Part shown: positions 23,510 through 32,054 of the stretch, in pieces
Position numbering within the stretch: position 1 is the first letter of the stretch
Layout: each line of letters starts with the position of its first letter
Assembly: GCA_016932935.1 (NCBI GenBank)
Contig: JAFGBX010000056.1
Coordinates: 1-36,146 of the forward strand
Direction: 5' to 3'
DNA length: 36,146 bases
DNA from: Promethearchaeota archaeon
GTDB lineage: Archaea; Asgardarchaeota; Lokiarchaeia; Sigyniarchaeales; Sigyniarchaeaceae
Translations under genes and position numbers: made by a program
Notes under the pieces: generated by a model
What the model was told of the DNA's origin: nothing
Databases searched by the model: none
Seen by the model: only the letters and a program-made list of their open reading frames with translations

Positions 23510-24697
23510 TTGTCGGATCGGGATCCCTTCAAGGATATCGAATCAAGTTCTAAAGACCTCGAAGAGAGTAACATCAGGAAGGAAGTCGTGTTCGACATCG
23601 AGGTTTCATCAGAATCGAACCGAAAAATCGCTCACGAGTTTCTCATGACGCTGTATAAGAGGCACTTCCTCTCCCTCTTCATCGGGAGCTGCGTCACTGT
23701 TGTTGTGCTCTTCGTCGCCTTTGCCATGTACGGCTCGGTCACCTGGGTCGGCGCGTTTGCCGAACGACGCACGGCATTGTATGGGGGGCTGCTCGCGACG
23801 CCAGTCGCCATGCTGCTCGTGATGGGATTTCTTGAGCGTGAGATATACGCGAAGGACACGTGGACGCTCGATCGTCTCGGGATGCAGCCATTATCGTTCG
23901 TGCACTCGAAGAAAGCCTACCTGATGGGCCTCCTCCCCTTTCTCTGCCTCTTGATCGCCGGCATTTCCAATGCATGGGAGGTTAGCTCCTCCTTCGCAAA
24001 CCCCTATTACACCCTCCTCATCATCGGCCAGATGCCAGTTGTCGTGTTTGAAGAGTCGCTGTTCCGGGGCGTCTATTGGAAGTACATCGTGATCCGGTTC
24101 GCAAAGGGGAAGTCCATGCTGAATGTCTTTTTGATAAATGCCCTCCTCTTCTCGGTTATTCATCTCCCCTCCCTCTTCATACGCTATTGTGATGGCCTCC
24201 TCGCCGGCGACCTCGGCAACGCGTTGATCGAGATCGTGTTACTGTTCGCCATGTATTTCGTCACCGGCTTGATCCTGGGCATCCTCCGCGATGCCCACGA
24301 CAGTCTCGTCGCACCGCTCGCCTACCATCTCGTCTATAACATCCTCTTTTTCACGATCGAAATGAATCCCGTCTGGTTAATGATAGTGCAAGCGGCACTC
24401 GTCGCCGCGCTGCTTGCCATCCGGGAGACAGGGTGGTTCAGACCGACAGAAAAGAAACGGAGCGAGGAAGCGATCCAGGAGTTCCAGCGGCCAATTATGG
24501 AGACACCATTGCACACAGTGGTCAGATGGTTCTTCCTGGTCGGAAATGGCATGGTGCTGTATTATTACGGGTCCGAGATGTCGATCGGCGACGCGTCGTT
24601 GTTCATGATATCCTCCATCGTCATCGTCACGTCGTACGCGTTCCTGGGATTCTTGTACTCGAAGCGGATGTTCTTTTTCAAGCTCCCGTCGGAGTAA
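23510..24697 (+). CDS. CPBP (CAAX protease/bacteriocin-processing) family intramembrane metalloprotease
   Basis: 395 residues from a TTG at 23510, preceded by gagagg; no ATG occurs before residue 46, so the start is tentative. A long acidic cytosolic N-terminus (about 45 residues) is followed by about eight to ten transmembrane helices. The protease motifs are present in order: EESLFRGVYW (motif 1, EExxxR), FSVIHL (motif 2, FxxxH), and APLAYHLVYNILF (HxxxN). Eukaryotic Rce1 relatives cut prenylated CAAX proteins, while prokaryotic members process small peptides or membrane proteins. The substrate here is unknown. A C-terminal part with three helices beyond the core is unusual in length. It lies between the topoisomerase-like and helicase genes, all on one strand. 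Confidence 0.85.
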   Translation: MSDRDPFKDIESSSKDLEESNIRKEVVFDIEVSSESNRKIAHEFLMTLYKRHFLSLFIGSCVTVVVLFVAFAMYGSVTWVGAFAERRTALYGGLLATPVAMLLVMGFLEREIYAKDTWTLDRLGMQPLSFVHSKKAYLMGLLPFLCLLIAGISNAWEVSSSFANPYYTLLIIGQMPVVVFEESLFRGVYWKYIVIRFAKGKSMLNVFLINALLFSVIHLPSLFIRYCDGLLAGDLGNALIEIVLLFAMYFVTGLILGILRDAHDSLVAPLAYHLVYNILFFTIEMNPVWLMIVQAALVAALLAIRETGWFRPTEKKRSEEAIQEFQRPIMETPLHTVVRWFFLVGNGMVLYYYGSEMSIGDASLFMISSIVIVTSYAFLGFLYSKRMFFFKLPSE

Positions 24698-24733
24698 TCG
24701 ACAGCGTGACGCTCCTTGGTTCTCGGCATTATG

Positions 24734-24742
24734 CTTTTTATT
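24734..24742 (+). promoter_or_regulatory. TATA box of the helicase gene
   Basis: The sequence ctttttatt lies just past the CPBP stop and predicts a start near 24765. This supports the ATG at 24817 over the much longer open frame that reaches back to 24433 inside the CPBP gene. Confidence 0.4.
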
Positions 24743-24816
24743 CCGTGTTCCCTCTATCTTCTGGACCACAAACGCAAATAGGGAATCAACCACCTAATCC
24801 TACTCAAGTCATCTCA

Positions 24817-27561
24817 ATGCTGCCGCAAGATCCTTTTTTCATCGTCCTGGACGTGACCGGAACCAAGGACGGGATCGTGGATTGCAATCTCATCGTGTAT
24901 CCCGTTATGACCGATGGTAAGGGTGGAAGGGTCATCATCCAAAAGCCATTGCACTTGTATAACTGCCAATTTTCCGACCAGGCCGACGGCGACGAGATGG
25001 GGCAAAATGGCGGCCCGGGTGCCGAAAAGCTGAGGCCATTCCGCATCTGGGAGCCACCCCGGGGGAACGAGCGGGACGTGAAGACTTACTACGACCAGAA
25101 GCTGCTCAAGCGGCTGATCAAGGAGGCCCGCTTCACGATCGTGCCGGGGGACGTGCCCGACAAACGCCTCCGCGGGATAGTCGACATGTACAAGGATCTG
25201 CAGCTCGAGGGGATCCGCAGGGCGACCTTTTGCTCGCTGTGCCGGACGCGTGCTTCGAGGTACATCGCCCTGCACGATGCGGAAGCCATCCCGCTCGTCA
25301 AGGAGGCGAACCTGTACGCGTGCGAGTCCTGTGGATGGAACGTGCTCCTATCAAGGCTCGAGATGAAGGGCGTTAAGATCACGGCAGGGTTGCAGGAGAT
25401 CCTCTCTGTTAAGTTCAAGAAGATCCGCAACATCGAGAAGATCGAGCGGACGTTCGACCCGAACTGGAATCCGATCGAGGACGCCGACTACTCCTTGTAC
25501 GACGTCTGCGACCTCGTCAGGGAGCCGTTCGCCCCCGTCAAGGTGGCGGCCGTCGCCGTCGACCCGAGGCTCAAGGACTCGCTCTTGAGGCAAGGTATCG
25601 AGGACCTGCTTCCCGTTCAAGTGAAGGCATTAAAGGCCGGGCTCCTTGACGGCAAGAACATGCTCGTCGCCTCGTCGACCAGCAGCGGCAAGACTTTAAT
25701 CGGCGAGATCGCCGGTATCAACAACATCCTGGCGAAGCGCGGGGGTATGTTCATATTTGTCGTGCCACTCGTCGCGCTGGCGAACCAGAAGCACCAGGAG
25801 TTCAAGAAGCGTTACGGGGAGATCGGAATCAAGGTGTCCCTCCGCGTCGGGAAGAGCCGGATAGACAAGTCGATAGATACGAACACGAGGAGCGCGTCAT
25901 TGAAGGGGGCGGACATACTGGTTGGCACGTACGAGGGGGTCGATTACTTGCTGCGGGCGGGGAAGTCCTCCGCGCTACCGCGGGTCTCGACCATCGTGAT
26001 CGACGAGATCCAGATGTTCAAGGACGAGGAACGCGGCGTCCGCCTGGACGGCTTCATCTCCCGCATGAAGTTCCTGTTCCCGGACGCGCAGGTCGTCTAC
26101 CTCAGCGCGACCGTCGCCGCCCCCCGGAAGCTCGCCCGGATGCTCGGCGCCGCCATCGTCGAGTACAACGAGCGCCCCGTTCCCATCGAGCGCCACCTCA
26201 TCCCTTGCCTGAACGAGGCCGAGAAGGTCAAGATCATAGGTTGGCTCGTCAGGAAGGAGTACCGGAAGGCCAGCTCCTTCGGCTTCAAGGGGCAATCCAT
26301 CGTCTTCACGAACTCCCGGCGCACCGTCCACGACCTCGTCGACGTCCTGCGGCTGGACGGGATCCAAGCTGACGCGTACCATTCCGGCTTGACCTACGGC
26401 GAGCGCGTGCGGGTCGAGCGGCGGTTCGAGAAGCAACAAGTCGCGGCCGTCGTGACGACCGCGGCGCTCGGCGCCGGCGTCGACCTACCCGCTAGCCAGG
26501 TGATCTTCCACTCGCTCGCCATGGGCATCGAGTGGCTCACAGTCGCGGAGTTCAATCAGATGCTCGGCCGAGCTGGTCGCTTCCAGAAGCACGACATGGG
26601 GAAGGTCTACTTGCTCGTCGAGCCGGGAAAGTCCTACCACGCGAGCCAGCAAGGCGAGGAGGACAAGATCGCGTTAAGGCTGCTCAACGGCACGCTGCAA
26701 GAGTCCATGCCCGCCTTCGACCTCGACAAGATCGCCGCCGAGGTACTCGCGTTCGTCGCCATGCGGGGCGACACGACGCTCGACGAGGTCACCCGGTACC
26801 ACGGTGCGCTCCTGACCAAGGCGGTCTCCGTCGTGAAGCTCCTCAACCACCTCCACAAGTCAGAGCTCATCTCCGTCACGGACAAGGGAGCAAAGATTGC
26901 GATCCTACCGGTCGGCCGTGCTATAACGGAAAGTTTCTTGAGCATCGAAGATGGTCTCAAGCTCAAGCGAGCGGTGCTCGATTACGAGGAATCAGTCATA
27001 GACATTGCATCGAGCCTTAACCCGCTCAAGAACGTGTACGTCACCGATGCCATCGTGTCAGAGATGTCGCGGTACAAGTCGGGGCACTCGGCAATCTCCT
27101 CGAAGTTCTTCGGCGGCCAGATCCTCGACTTCATGACCCTAGAACAGGGCCAATTCTCGGGAACAGCGTTGAAGCGCAAGAAGATGAGCCGGTTCGCGAT
27201 CGAGATCCTGTCTCGCTGGGCATTGGACATCTTCACGTGCGAGTGCGACGAGAAGCCCTACTGCGATCACGGGGTTCAGAGCCTCGCCCGCATCATGGTA
27301 AGGCTGCGGCGCCAGAAGCGCCTGGAGCCCCACCAGATCTCCCAACACCTCAGGGAGACGTACCAGATACAGGTGTACACGGGAGACGTGTACGAGTTCC
27401 TCGACTCGATTCTGCACGCCCTGGATGCCATCCAAAGATTCGCCCGGATATTCAAGAACGAGAAGATGCTCGGTGCGGTGACCCGATACCGGTCATCCAT
27501 CGAGGATCCCTCCGCCGTGCAGGCCGGCGCGGGCGGCGGCAAGCCGGAGGGCAAGGACTAG
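24817..27561 (+). CDS. Large SF2 (Ski2/Hel308-like) helicase with DUF5814-type C-terminus
   Basis: 914 residues from the ATG at 24817. A 250-residue N-terminal region carries a zinc site (CSLC at 139-142, CESC at 169-172). Helicase motifs follow: Q-like LLPVQVKAL, Walker A ASSTSSGKTLIGE (286-298), Walker B VIDEIQM (about 394-400), LSAT, GLTYGERVRVERRF, TTAALGAGVDLPA and QMLGRAGR. A winged-helix-like part (ATRYHGALL... region) precedes the C-terminal cysteine cluster CECDEKPYCDHG and the segment QVYTGDVYEFLDSILHALDAI. That C-terminal pattern is what I know from archaeal DUF5814 helicases, whose function is uncharacterised. It probably unwinds DNA or RNA with ATP. Neighbouring genes include the topoisomerase-like protein. 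Confidence 0.9.
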   Translation: MLPQDPFFIVLDVTGTKDGIVDCNLIVYPVMTDGKGGRVIIQKPLHLYNCQFSDQADGDEMGQNGGPGAEKLRPFRIWEPPRGNERDVKTYYDQKLLKRLIKEARFTIVPGDVPDKRLRGIVDMYKDLQLEGIRRATFCSLCRTRASRYIALHDAEAIPLVKEANLYACESCGWNVLLSRLEMKGVKITAGLQEILSVKFKKIRNIEKIERTFDPNWNPIEDADYSLYDVCDLVREPFAPVKVAAVAVDPRLKDSLLRQGIEDLLPVQVKALKAGLLDGKNMLVASSTSSGKTLIGEIAGINNILAKRGGMFIFVVPLVALANQKHQEFKKRYGEIGIKVSLRVGKSRIDKSIDTNTRSASLKGADILVGTYEGVDYLLRAGKSSALPRVSTIVIDEIQMFKDEERGVRLDGFISRMKFLFPDAQVVYLSATVAAPRKLARMLGAAIVEYNERPVPIERHLIPCLNEAEKVKIIGWLVRKEYRKASSFGFKGQSIVFTNSRRTVHDLVDVLRLDGIQADAYHSGLTYGERVRVERRFEKQQVAAVVTTAALGAGVDLPASQVIFHSLAMGIEWLTVAEFNQMLGRAGRFQKHDMGKVYLLVEPGKSYHASQQGEEDKIALRLLNGTLQESMPAFDLDKIAAEVLAFVAMRGDTTLDEVTRYHGALLTKAVSVVKLLNHLHKSELISVTDKGAKIAILPVGRAITESFLSIEDGLKLKRAVLDYEESVIDIASSLNPLKNVYVTDAIVSEMSRYKSGHSAISSKFFGGQILDFMTLEQGQFSGTALKRKKMSRFAIEILSRWALDIFTCECDEKPYCDHGVQSLARIMVRLRRQKRLEPHQISQHLRETYQIQVYTGDVYEFLDSILHALDAIQRFARIFKNEKMLGAVTRYRSSIEDPSAVQAGAGGGKPEGKD

Positions 27562-27570
27562 CCCGCCCCC

Positions 27571-27605
27571 GTGGTGAACTTATTACCACCTCGCCTCCTT
27601 ATACC
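27571..27605 (+). promoter_or_regulatory. Small inverted repeat and TATA box ahead of the epimerase gene
   Basis: gtggt/accac (27571-27575 and 27585-27589) forms a 5-bp stem 9 nt past the helicase stop. The TATA-like ccttatacc at 27597-27605 predicts transcription from about 27629, almost at the ATG of 27635. Confidence 0.35.
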
Positions 27606-27634
27606 TTCCATCGAACGTGCGGTGACGGAAACAC

Positions 27635-28744
27635 ATGCAGATCCTCGTGACGGGGGGGCTCGGCTTCATCGGCGGGCACCTGGTCGACAAGCTCGTCCAG
27701 AAAGGCCACGCAGTGCGCGTGCTCGACAGCATGGAATTCCAGGTGCATCAAGGCAAGTTTCCCCCGTACGCGAACGACAAGGCCGAGTACGTGATCGGGA
27801 ACGTGCTCGACCGAGCCGCTGTGAGGCGGGCGCTCGAGGGGGCCGAGGTCGTGTTCCACGACGCAGCTGCAGTGGGGGTCGGGCAGTCCATGTACCAGGT
27901 GCACCACTACGTGGAAGCCAATGCCGGGGGCACGGCTATGATCCTCGACGAGCTCGTGAACGGGAACCATCCTATCAAAAAATTGATCGTCGCCGCGAGC
28001 AACACGGTCTACGGAGAAGGGCTTTACGATTGCCCAGCTTGCGGCAAGGTCGAGGCCCCGCTGCGGGACGCGGAGCAGATCAAGCGGAAGGAATGGGACG
28101 TGAGATGCCCGAAATGCGCAGCCGTCCTGAAGCCCGCTCCCACGCCCGAGACGAAGTCCCTGGACTCGACCAACATCTACGCGCTGACCAAGAAGTACCA
28201 GGAGGAGCTCTGCATGAGCGTCGGCAGGACCTACGGCATCCCCGTGACCAGCTTGCGCTACTTCAACGTCTACGGGCCGCGTCAAAGCTTGTCAAACCCG
28301 TACACGGGCGTCGCGTGCATCTTCATCAGCCGCCTCAAGAACGGAAACCCGCCGTACATCTACGAAGACGGGCTGCAGACGCGGGACTTCATCCACGTCA
28401 ACGACGTCGCCGGCGTCAACGTGTTCGCGATGGAGCACGCGGCAGCAGAGTACCAGTGCATCAACGTCGGGACGGGCAATCCCGTCACCATCAAGGGACT
28501 CGCAGAGCGGCTCGCGGCGAAACTCGGCTCTGGGCTGGGGCCCACCATCTCCAACGAGGGGCGACCAGGGGACATCCGGCACTGCTTCGCTGACGTCTCC
28601 AAGCTGAAGGGGCTCGGCTACCAGCACGAATTTCCCGCGATCGACCTCGACACGCTCGTCGAATGGAGCACGAACACTGCCTCTGTCGACAGGTTCGTCG
28701 AGGCGAAGGCGGAGTTCGACCAGAAACTCGGCATGGCGAGATGA
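27635..28744 (+). CDS. Extended SDR NAD-dependent sugar-nucleotide epimerase with zinc-ribbon insert
   Basis: 369 residues. The N-terminal Rossmann motif GGLGFIGGHLV and the catalytic YALTK (with the upstream Ser/Thr in AASNTVYGEG) mark an extended short-chain dehydrogenase acting on nucleotide sugars. Between these lies an insert with CPACG and CPKCA about 30 residues apart, a likely zinc site. RYFNVYGPRQ and TRDFIHVNDVAG are standard for NAD-dependent epimerase/dehydratases. Homologues with this insert are often labelled dTDP-L-rhamnose 4-epimerase, so that is a reasonable but unproven guess. The stop is 16 nt before the next gene, which is probably co-transcribed. It may supply sugars for glycosylated surface proteins or lipids. 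Confidence 0.88.
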   Translation: MQILVTGGLGFIGGHLVDKLVQKGHAVRVLDSMEFQVHQGKFPPYANDKAEYVIGNVLDRAAVRRALEGAEVVFHDAAAVGVGQSMYQVHHYVEANAGGTAMILDELVNGNHPIKKLIVAASNTVYGEGLYDCPACGKVEAPLRDAEQIKRKEWDVRCPKCAAVLKPAPTPETKSLDSTNIYALTKKYQEELCMSVGRTYGIPVTSLRYFNVYGPRQSLSNPYTGVACIFISRLKNGNPPYIYEDGLQTRDFIHVNDVAGVNVFAMEHAAAEYQCINVGTGNPVTIKGLAERLAAKLGSGLGPTISNEGRPGDIRHCFADVSKLKGLGYQHEFPAIDLDTLVEWSTNTASVDRFVEAKAEFDQKLGMAR

Positions 28745-28760
28745 CCGAGGGTGGACTGCC

Positions 28761-30059
28761 TTGACGGCTGAAACGCACGACATCTGCATCGTCGGTGCTG
28801 GGCCAGCGGGATCCATCGCAGCCGAGCGCCTTGCCCGCGCGGGCGCGCGGGTTCTGCTCCTCGACAGCCAGCGTTTTCCCCGGTACAAATGCTGCGCGGC
28901 AGGCGTGCTCTGGCACGATGTCGAGGACTTCCCCGAGATCAAGCCGGTCATCGAGACCTACAACCACGCCATGGCGTTCCACTCGCCGTCACTCAAGCAC
29001 GAGTTCTCCATCAGGTCGGACGACCACTACCTGCTCGGCCAGACCTACCGGGCGCAGCTGGACGACCACCTCGCCCGGCTCGCCGAGAAAGCAGGCGCGG
29101 AGTTCCGCCAGGGGCAACTCGTGACCGGCGTGGAGCTGCTCGGCGACCGCCGCGGTGCCGTACTAGCCGTGAAGGACAAAGCATCGGGGAACACCTACGA
29201 TGTGACGTCGCGCCTCGTTATCGGGGCCGACGGCGTGAAGTCGATCGTGCGGAAAAGCCACCCGGACTTCGCCCCCTGGAGCAAGGCCGACCTGCTCATC
29301 GCGTCCGAGTTGGACGTGCCCATGGGCGAGCAGAGGGTACTAGACATATACGGGAAGGACAGAACCACTCACATCTTCATGTATTTCGACAACTTGCCCG
29401 GCTACGCGTGGATCTTCACGAAGAAGACGTCGGTCTCCATCGGCATGGGTACCATGCTCGAGTTCGAGGGGAAGGCATACGGTGGGAGGGCGCTCGCCGA
29501 TAAATTCAAGGCGTTTGTCGTGTACCTCGAACAGAAGGGGCTGCTCCCGGCTAGGGTAGCGGACACCTCCAAGACGAGCTACGCCCTCATCCCTTCCGTC
29601 TCGCTGAAGGACTCCGTGACGCACGGCAGGAACTCCTTGCTCGCGGGCGACGCCGCAGGGGCCTTCGTATCCGCGCTCAGCGGCGAGGGCATCTACTACA
29701 GTATGCTGAGCGGGAAGTATGCCGCACGGGTCGCCTCGGACGCTCTTGCCACCGGCGACTTCTCGCCGCAAGCACTCGCAGAATACCCGCGCTTGTGGCG
29801 GGCGCGCCTCGAGAAGGAGCTCAACTACCAGTACTTCGCGAAGCGGTACATGCTCGAGGTGAAGCGCCGCTGCGAGAAGGCGGTGCGCTGGGGGCAGCAT
29901 GACGAGACGATCCGGAACGTTATGAGCGTGTTCTTCACGGGCATCTGGAAGATAGACCGCAAATTCATGACCCGGCTATACGGGCACTACGTTCGCCTGA
30001 AGGTGAAGGATCTGTTGGGAATGCTCGGTGAGCGCGAAAGAAAGAAGGATTACGCGTGA
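28761..30059 (+). CDS. Geranylgeranyl reductase-family FAD-dependent oxidoreductase
   Basis: 432 residues from a TTG at 28761. The FAD site CIVGAGPAGSIAAERLARAG and LLLDS open the protein. KCCAAGVLW corresponds to the cysteine-containing loop near the flavin. RLVIGADGVKSIVRK and the late LAGDAAGAFVSALSGEGIYYSMLSGKYAA are family hallmarks. In archaea these enzymes saturate isoprenoid chains of membrane lipids or quinones. The C-terminal 90 residues are helical and basic. It follows the epimerase by 16 nt, so the two probably form an operon. Its end overlaps the convergent adenylating-enzyme gene by 10 bp. Substrate (archaeal lipid or other prenyl compound) is not fixed by sequence. Confidence 0.88.
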   Translation: MTAETHDICIVGAGPAGSIAAERLARAGARVLLLDSQRFPRYKCCAAGVLWHDVEDFPEIKPVIETYNHAMAFHSPSLKHEFSIRSDDHYLLGQTYRAQLDDHLARLAEKAGAEFRQGQLVTGVELLGDRRGAVLAVKDKASGNTYDVTSRLVIGADGVKSIVRKSHPDFAPWSKADLLIASELDVPMGEQRVLDIYGKDRTTHIFMYFDNLPGYAWIFTKKTSVSIGMGTMLEFEGKAYGGRALADKFKAFVVYLEQKGLLPARVADTSKTSYALIPSVSLKDSVTHGRNSLLAGDAAGAFVSALSGEGIYYSMLSGKYAARVASDALATGDFSPQALAEYPRLWRARLEKELNYQYFAKRYMLEVKRRCEKAVRWGQHDETIRNVMSVFFTGIWKIDRKFMTRLYGHYVRLKVKDLLGMLGERERKKDYA

Positions 30060-31699
30060 TCCCTCGCACGGCGGGCGACGTAGGCAGGCCAACGTTTCAA
30101 CGCGCCCTTCGGAAGCGTTCCCTTTCGGACCGCCTCGAGGGTCTTTTTCCGGGATGGGCCATCCCATGGGTCTTGCGGGAGAACATCGCATTCGATCGGG
30201 ACGCCCTCAAGGCCATTTCCATTGCTTGAGGAGCCCGTGCATGATAAGATTGCGGTTCGCCAGTCCCTCGCATTATTTCCCGCTATCGCTCCCTTGACGT
30301 GCGCTAGCACCTTCCACGACCCACCCGGTGAAGCCGGTTCCAAGAATATCAAGGGTTCGATCACGGGATATCCTCTCCCGGACAAGCATTCGATCAATCG
30401 AGCGGGATTCGTGATCTCCCCGCCGTCGATCGCGAATCTGTCTCCTGCATATATTTGATAGCCAACGAGGTCTCGAAGGAGAGACGGCAAGGTAGCACTA
30501 GGCTTCAACGGGAACTCATCCCTCTGGACGTCGCCTCGCAGAACGGGCAAGCCATCCTCGCTGATGCCTTGCAAGAAGTCGCCCGTGTCTACGTTCAAGA
30601 AGAGCCTCCCATGCCCGATTCGCGAGACAAGCAATCTGCCCCTTTTTTGCTTCACCCGACTTATCACTAGGAGTTCCTTGCCCGTATCAACGCAAGGTAG
30701 GGTCAAAGGGAACACGCGCATCTCGTTGCACGCCGTGTGGCCAACGCGATCGTGCCCGATGCTCCCTGCGAACGGCCCCACCTCGCTGCCGACGTAGAGG
30801 TTCGTGAATCGATCGATCCCGGGGCTCCACCGCATGAAGGCACGGATCTTGGCCCACTGGCCATTCGTGAGGTTGGACGTGCTGAAGATGACCGTCGCGT
30901 CAGAAAGTTTTTCGGAGAGCCGGTTCCTGACTTCCAGGGCTACCTGGCTAGGATCGCCAATCGCGAGCCGCTTTGCGAGCATAGCTGCCTCGCCATCTAG
31001 CGACGTAGGGTCGGTATGATCCATCGAAGCGACAAGGCCTTTCTCGAGCACCTTCTCGCTAGCCCAGCCAAGCACGGTCGCAGAAGGGGCTGAGACGATC
31101 GACACGCTGTCGAGGTCGAGCATCCGCCCAATAACAGGGACGCTCGTGGCGTTCTTGTATTCAGCGACCAGGTACCGTGAGGGGAGGAACGCCGCAATGA
31201 CCAGCCGCTGGGAGAACTCAGATGAGTATAAGCGCACGTTGCGCGCCGTGCCCCGGCGCTCAAGCCCGTCGCCAGCTGCTCGGGAGGGAACAAAGACTAT
31301 CGGCGTGGCAGCGCCGGTCATCCCGCTCGACTCGTAGATCGCCCGCATGCCTGGCAACCAGAGACGAGACACGATGTCCCTGGTCATGGGATACCACTTC
31401 ACGGCCCCGCCCGAGGTGCCCGAGGTGTGGCACGCGATGCCTGTGGTGCCCTCGGGCAAGGTGGAAAAAAACTCATCGGGGTCGACGGACATGGTTGACG
31501 GATCGCATCTTGCAGACAGCACGTCTGGAAATAGTTCGTCTACGTGAAACGGGTCAAAAGCACGATCGATAGCAGATTCAAACTCTTCCCGCGTCGAAAT
31601 GTCGAGCCAACGATGCCAATCCTCGCAGCACAAATTTCCAAGTTCTTTATCAATGCACGCTTGGAGATCTTGGTCGAAATCCGCGGAGCGTTGGTTCAT
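30050..31699 (-). CDS. PaaK-like adenylate-forming enzyme (ANL superfamily)
   Basis: 549 residues from the ATG at 31699. The ATP-binding P-loop ACHTSGTSGGAVKWYP at about 88-105 identifies the AMP-binding, phenylacetate-CoA-ligase-like group. FTNLYVGSEVGPFAGS resembles the substrate-side motif with the Y-G-x-[TS]E pattern, and LFLNVDTGDFLQG the later D-T-G-D motif. The usual C-terminal catalytic lysine domain is short or atypical. It should activate a carboxylic acid as acyl-AMP, perhaps for CoA or carrier loading; the substrate is not predictable. Its 5' part is more AT-rich than most neighbours. Its 3' end overlaps the GGR-like gene by 10 bp, so the two transcripts could interfere. Confidence 0.8.
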   Translation of the reverse strand: MNQRSADFDQDLQACIDKELGNLCCEDWHRWLDISTREEFESAIDRAFDPFHVDELFPDVLSARCDPSTMSVDPDEFFSTLPEGTTGIACHTSGTSGGAVKWYPMTRDIVSRLWLPGMRAIYESSGMTGAATPIVFVPSRAAGDGLERRGTARNVRLYSSEFSQRLVIAAFLPSRYLVAEYKNATSVPVIGRMLDLDSVSIVSAPSATVLGWASEKVLEKGLVASMDHTDPTSLDGEAAMLAKRLAIGDPSQVALEVRNRLSEKLSDATVIFSTSNLTNGQWAKIRAFMRWSPGIDRFTNLYVGSEVGPFAGSIGHDRVGHTACNEMRVFPLTLPCVDTGKELLVISRVKQKRGRLLVSRIGHGRLFLNVDTGDFLQGISEDGLPVLRGDVQRDEFPLKPSATLPSLLRDLVGYQIYAGDRFAIDGGEITNPARLIECLSGRGYPVIEPLIFLEPASPGGSWKVLAHVKGAIAGNNARDWRTAILSCTGSSSNGNGLEGVPIECDVLPQDPWDGPSRKKTLEAVRKGTLPKGALKRWPAYVARRARDHA

Positions 31700-31775
31700 T
31701 ACTCATACCTTCCTTGCGATTTTATCGAAAGGAAGCCCGCATTCCCGGCTTCACCTTGCTACCTGTTTAGGTCGT

Positions 31776-31783
31776 TATTAAAC
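31776..31783 (-). promoter_or_regulatory. TATA box of the adenylating-enzyme gene
   Basis: The minus strand reads tttaataa, predicting a start near 31752 and a leader of about 50 nt. Confidence 0.4.
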
Positions 31784-31928
31784 TCGGCGTTTAATCACTA
31801 TGGCCTTTGCGCATCCTCCACGAATAGGAAGATAACCACGCCCCGTCAAAGTGCGTGCTAGAGACGGATGCGTAAAACATCGACGTTGTCTCTTTTCTCT
31901 ATAGCTGGTCGAAACCAGTTCTTGGTTA

Positions 31929-31954
31929 GGTCTGGGAACCGAGACCTTTATATG
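31929..31954 (+). promoter_or_regulatory. Promoter of the BAR-like gene with inverted repeat upstream of TATA
   Basis: GGTCT/AGACC (31929-31933 and 31942-31946, 8-nt spacer) abuts the TATA box tttatatg (31947-31954) and covers the BRE position. Transcription would start near 31978. The repeat may be an operator controlling factor B binding. Confidence 0.45.
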
Positions 31955-32054
31955 TGCAGCAGAGAATGTCACGTCAGAATCCAGGCTCGTGTCTTGCGAG
32001 AAAGAGCGGAGCCGAGCGTTCGCCCGGGCTTGGATGTCGGAGGTTTACCAGACC

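Larger units (their letters stand above)
31700..32054. other. Intergenic region between divergent genes
   Basis: It holds the TATA box of the adenylating-enzyme gene at 31776-31783, a hairpin ctggt/accag at about 31905-31918, an inverted repeat at 31929-31946, and the promoter of the BAR-like gene. Short open frames here show no protein-like character. The GTG at 31989, in frame with the downstream gene, could extend it by 22 residues, but they are basic and uneven in composition. Confidence 0.5.

Noticed and set aside
24433-24816. N-terminal extension of the helicase into the CPBP gene
   Set aside because: The extra 128 residues overlap CPBP coding sequence in another frame and lack helicase-family character; a promoter and an ATG at 24817 explain the start.
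20641-27561. Split reverse gyrase
   Set aside because: The helicase is a Ski2/DUF5814-type enzyme with its own zinc sites and C-terminal domain, not a reverse-gyrase helicase half, and the topoisomerase part has an altered active site.
27571-28593. 340-residue plus-strand frame overlapping the epimerase gene
   Set aside because: It is a shifted-frame shadow of the epimerase, very rich in Arg and Pro, with no recognisable domain.
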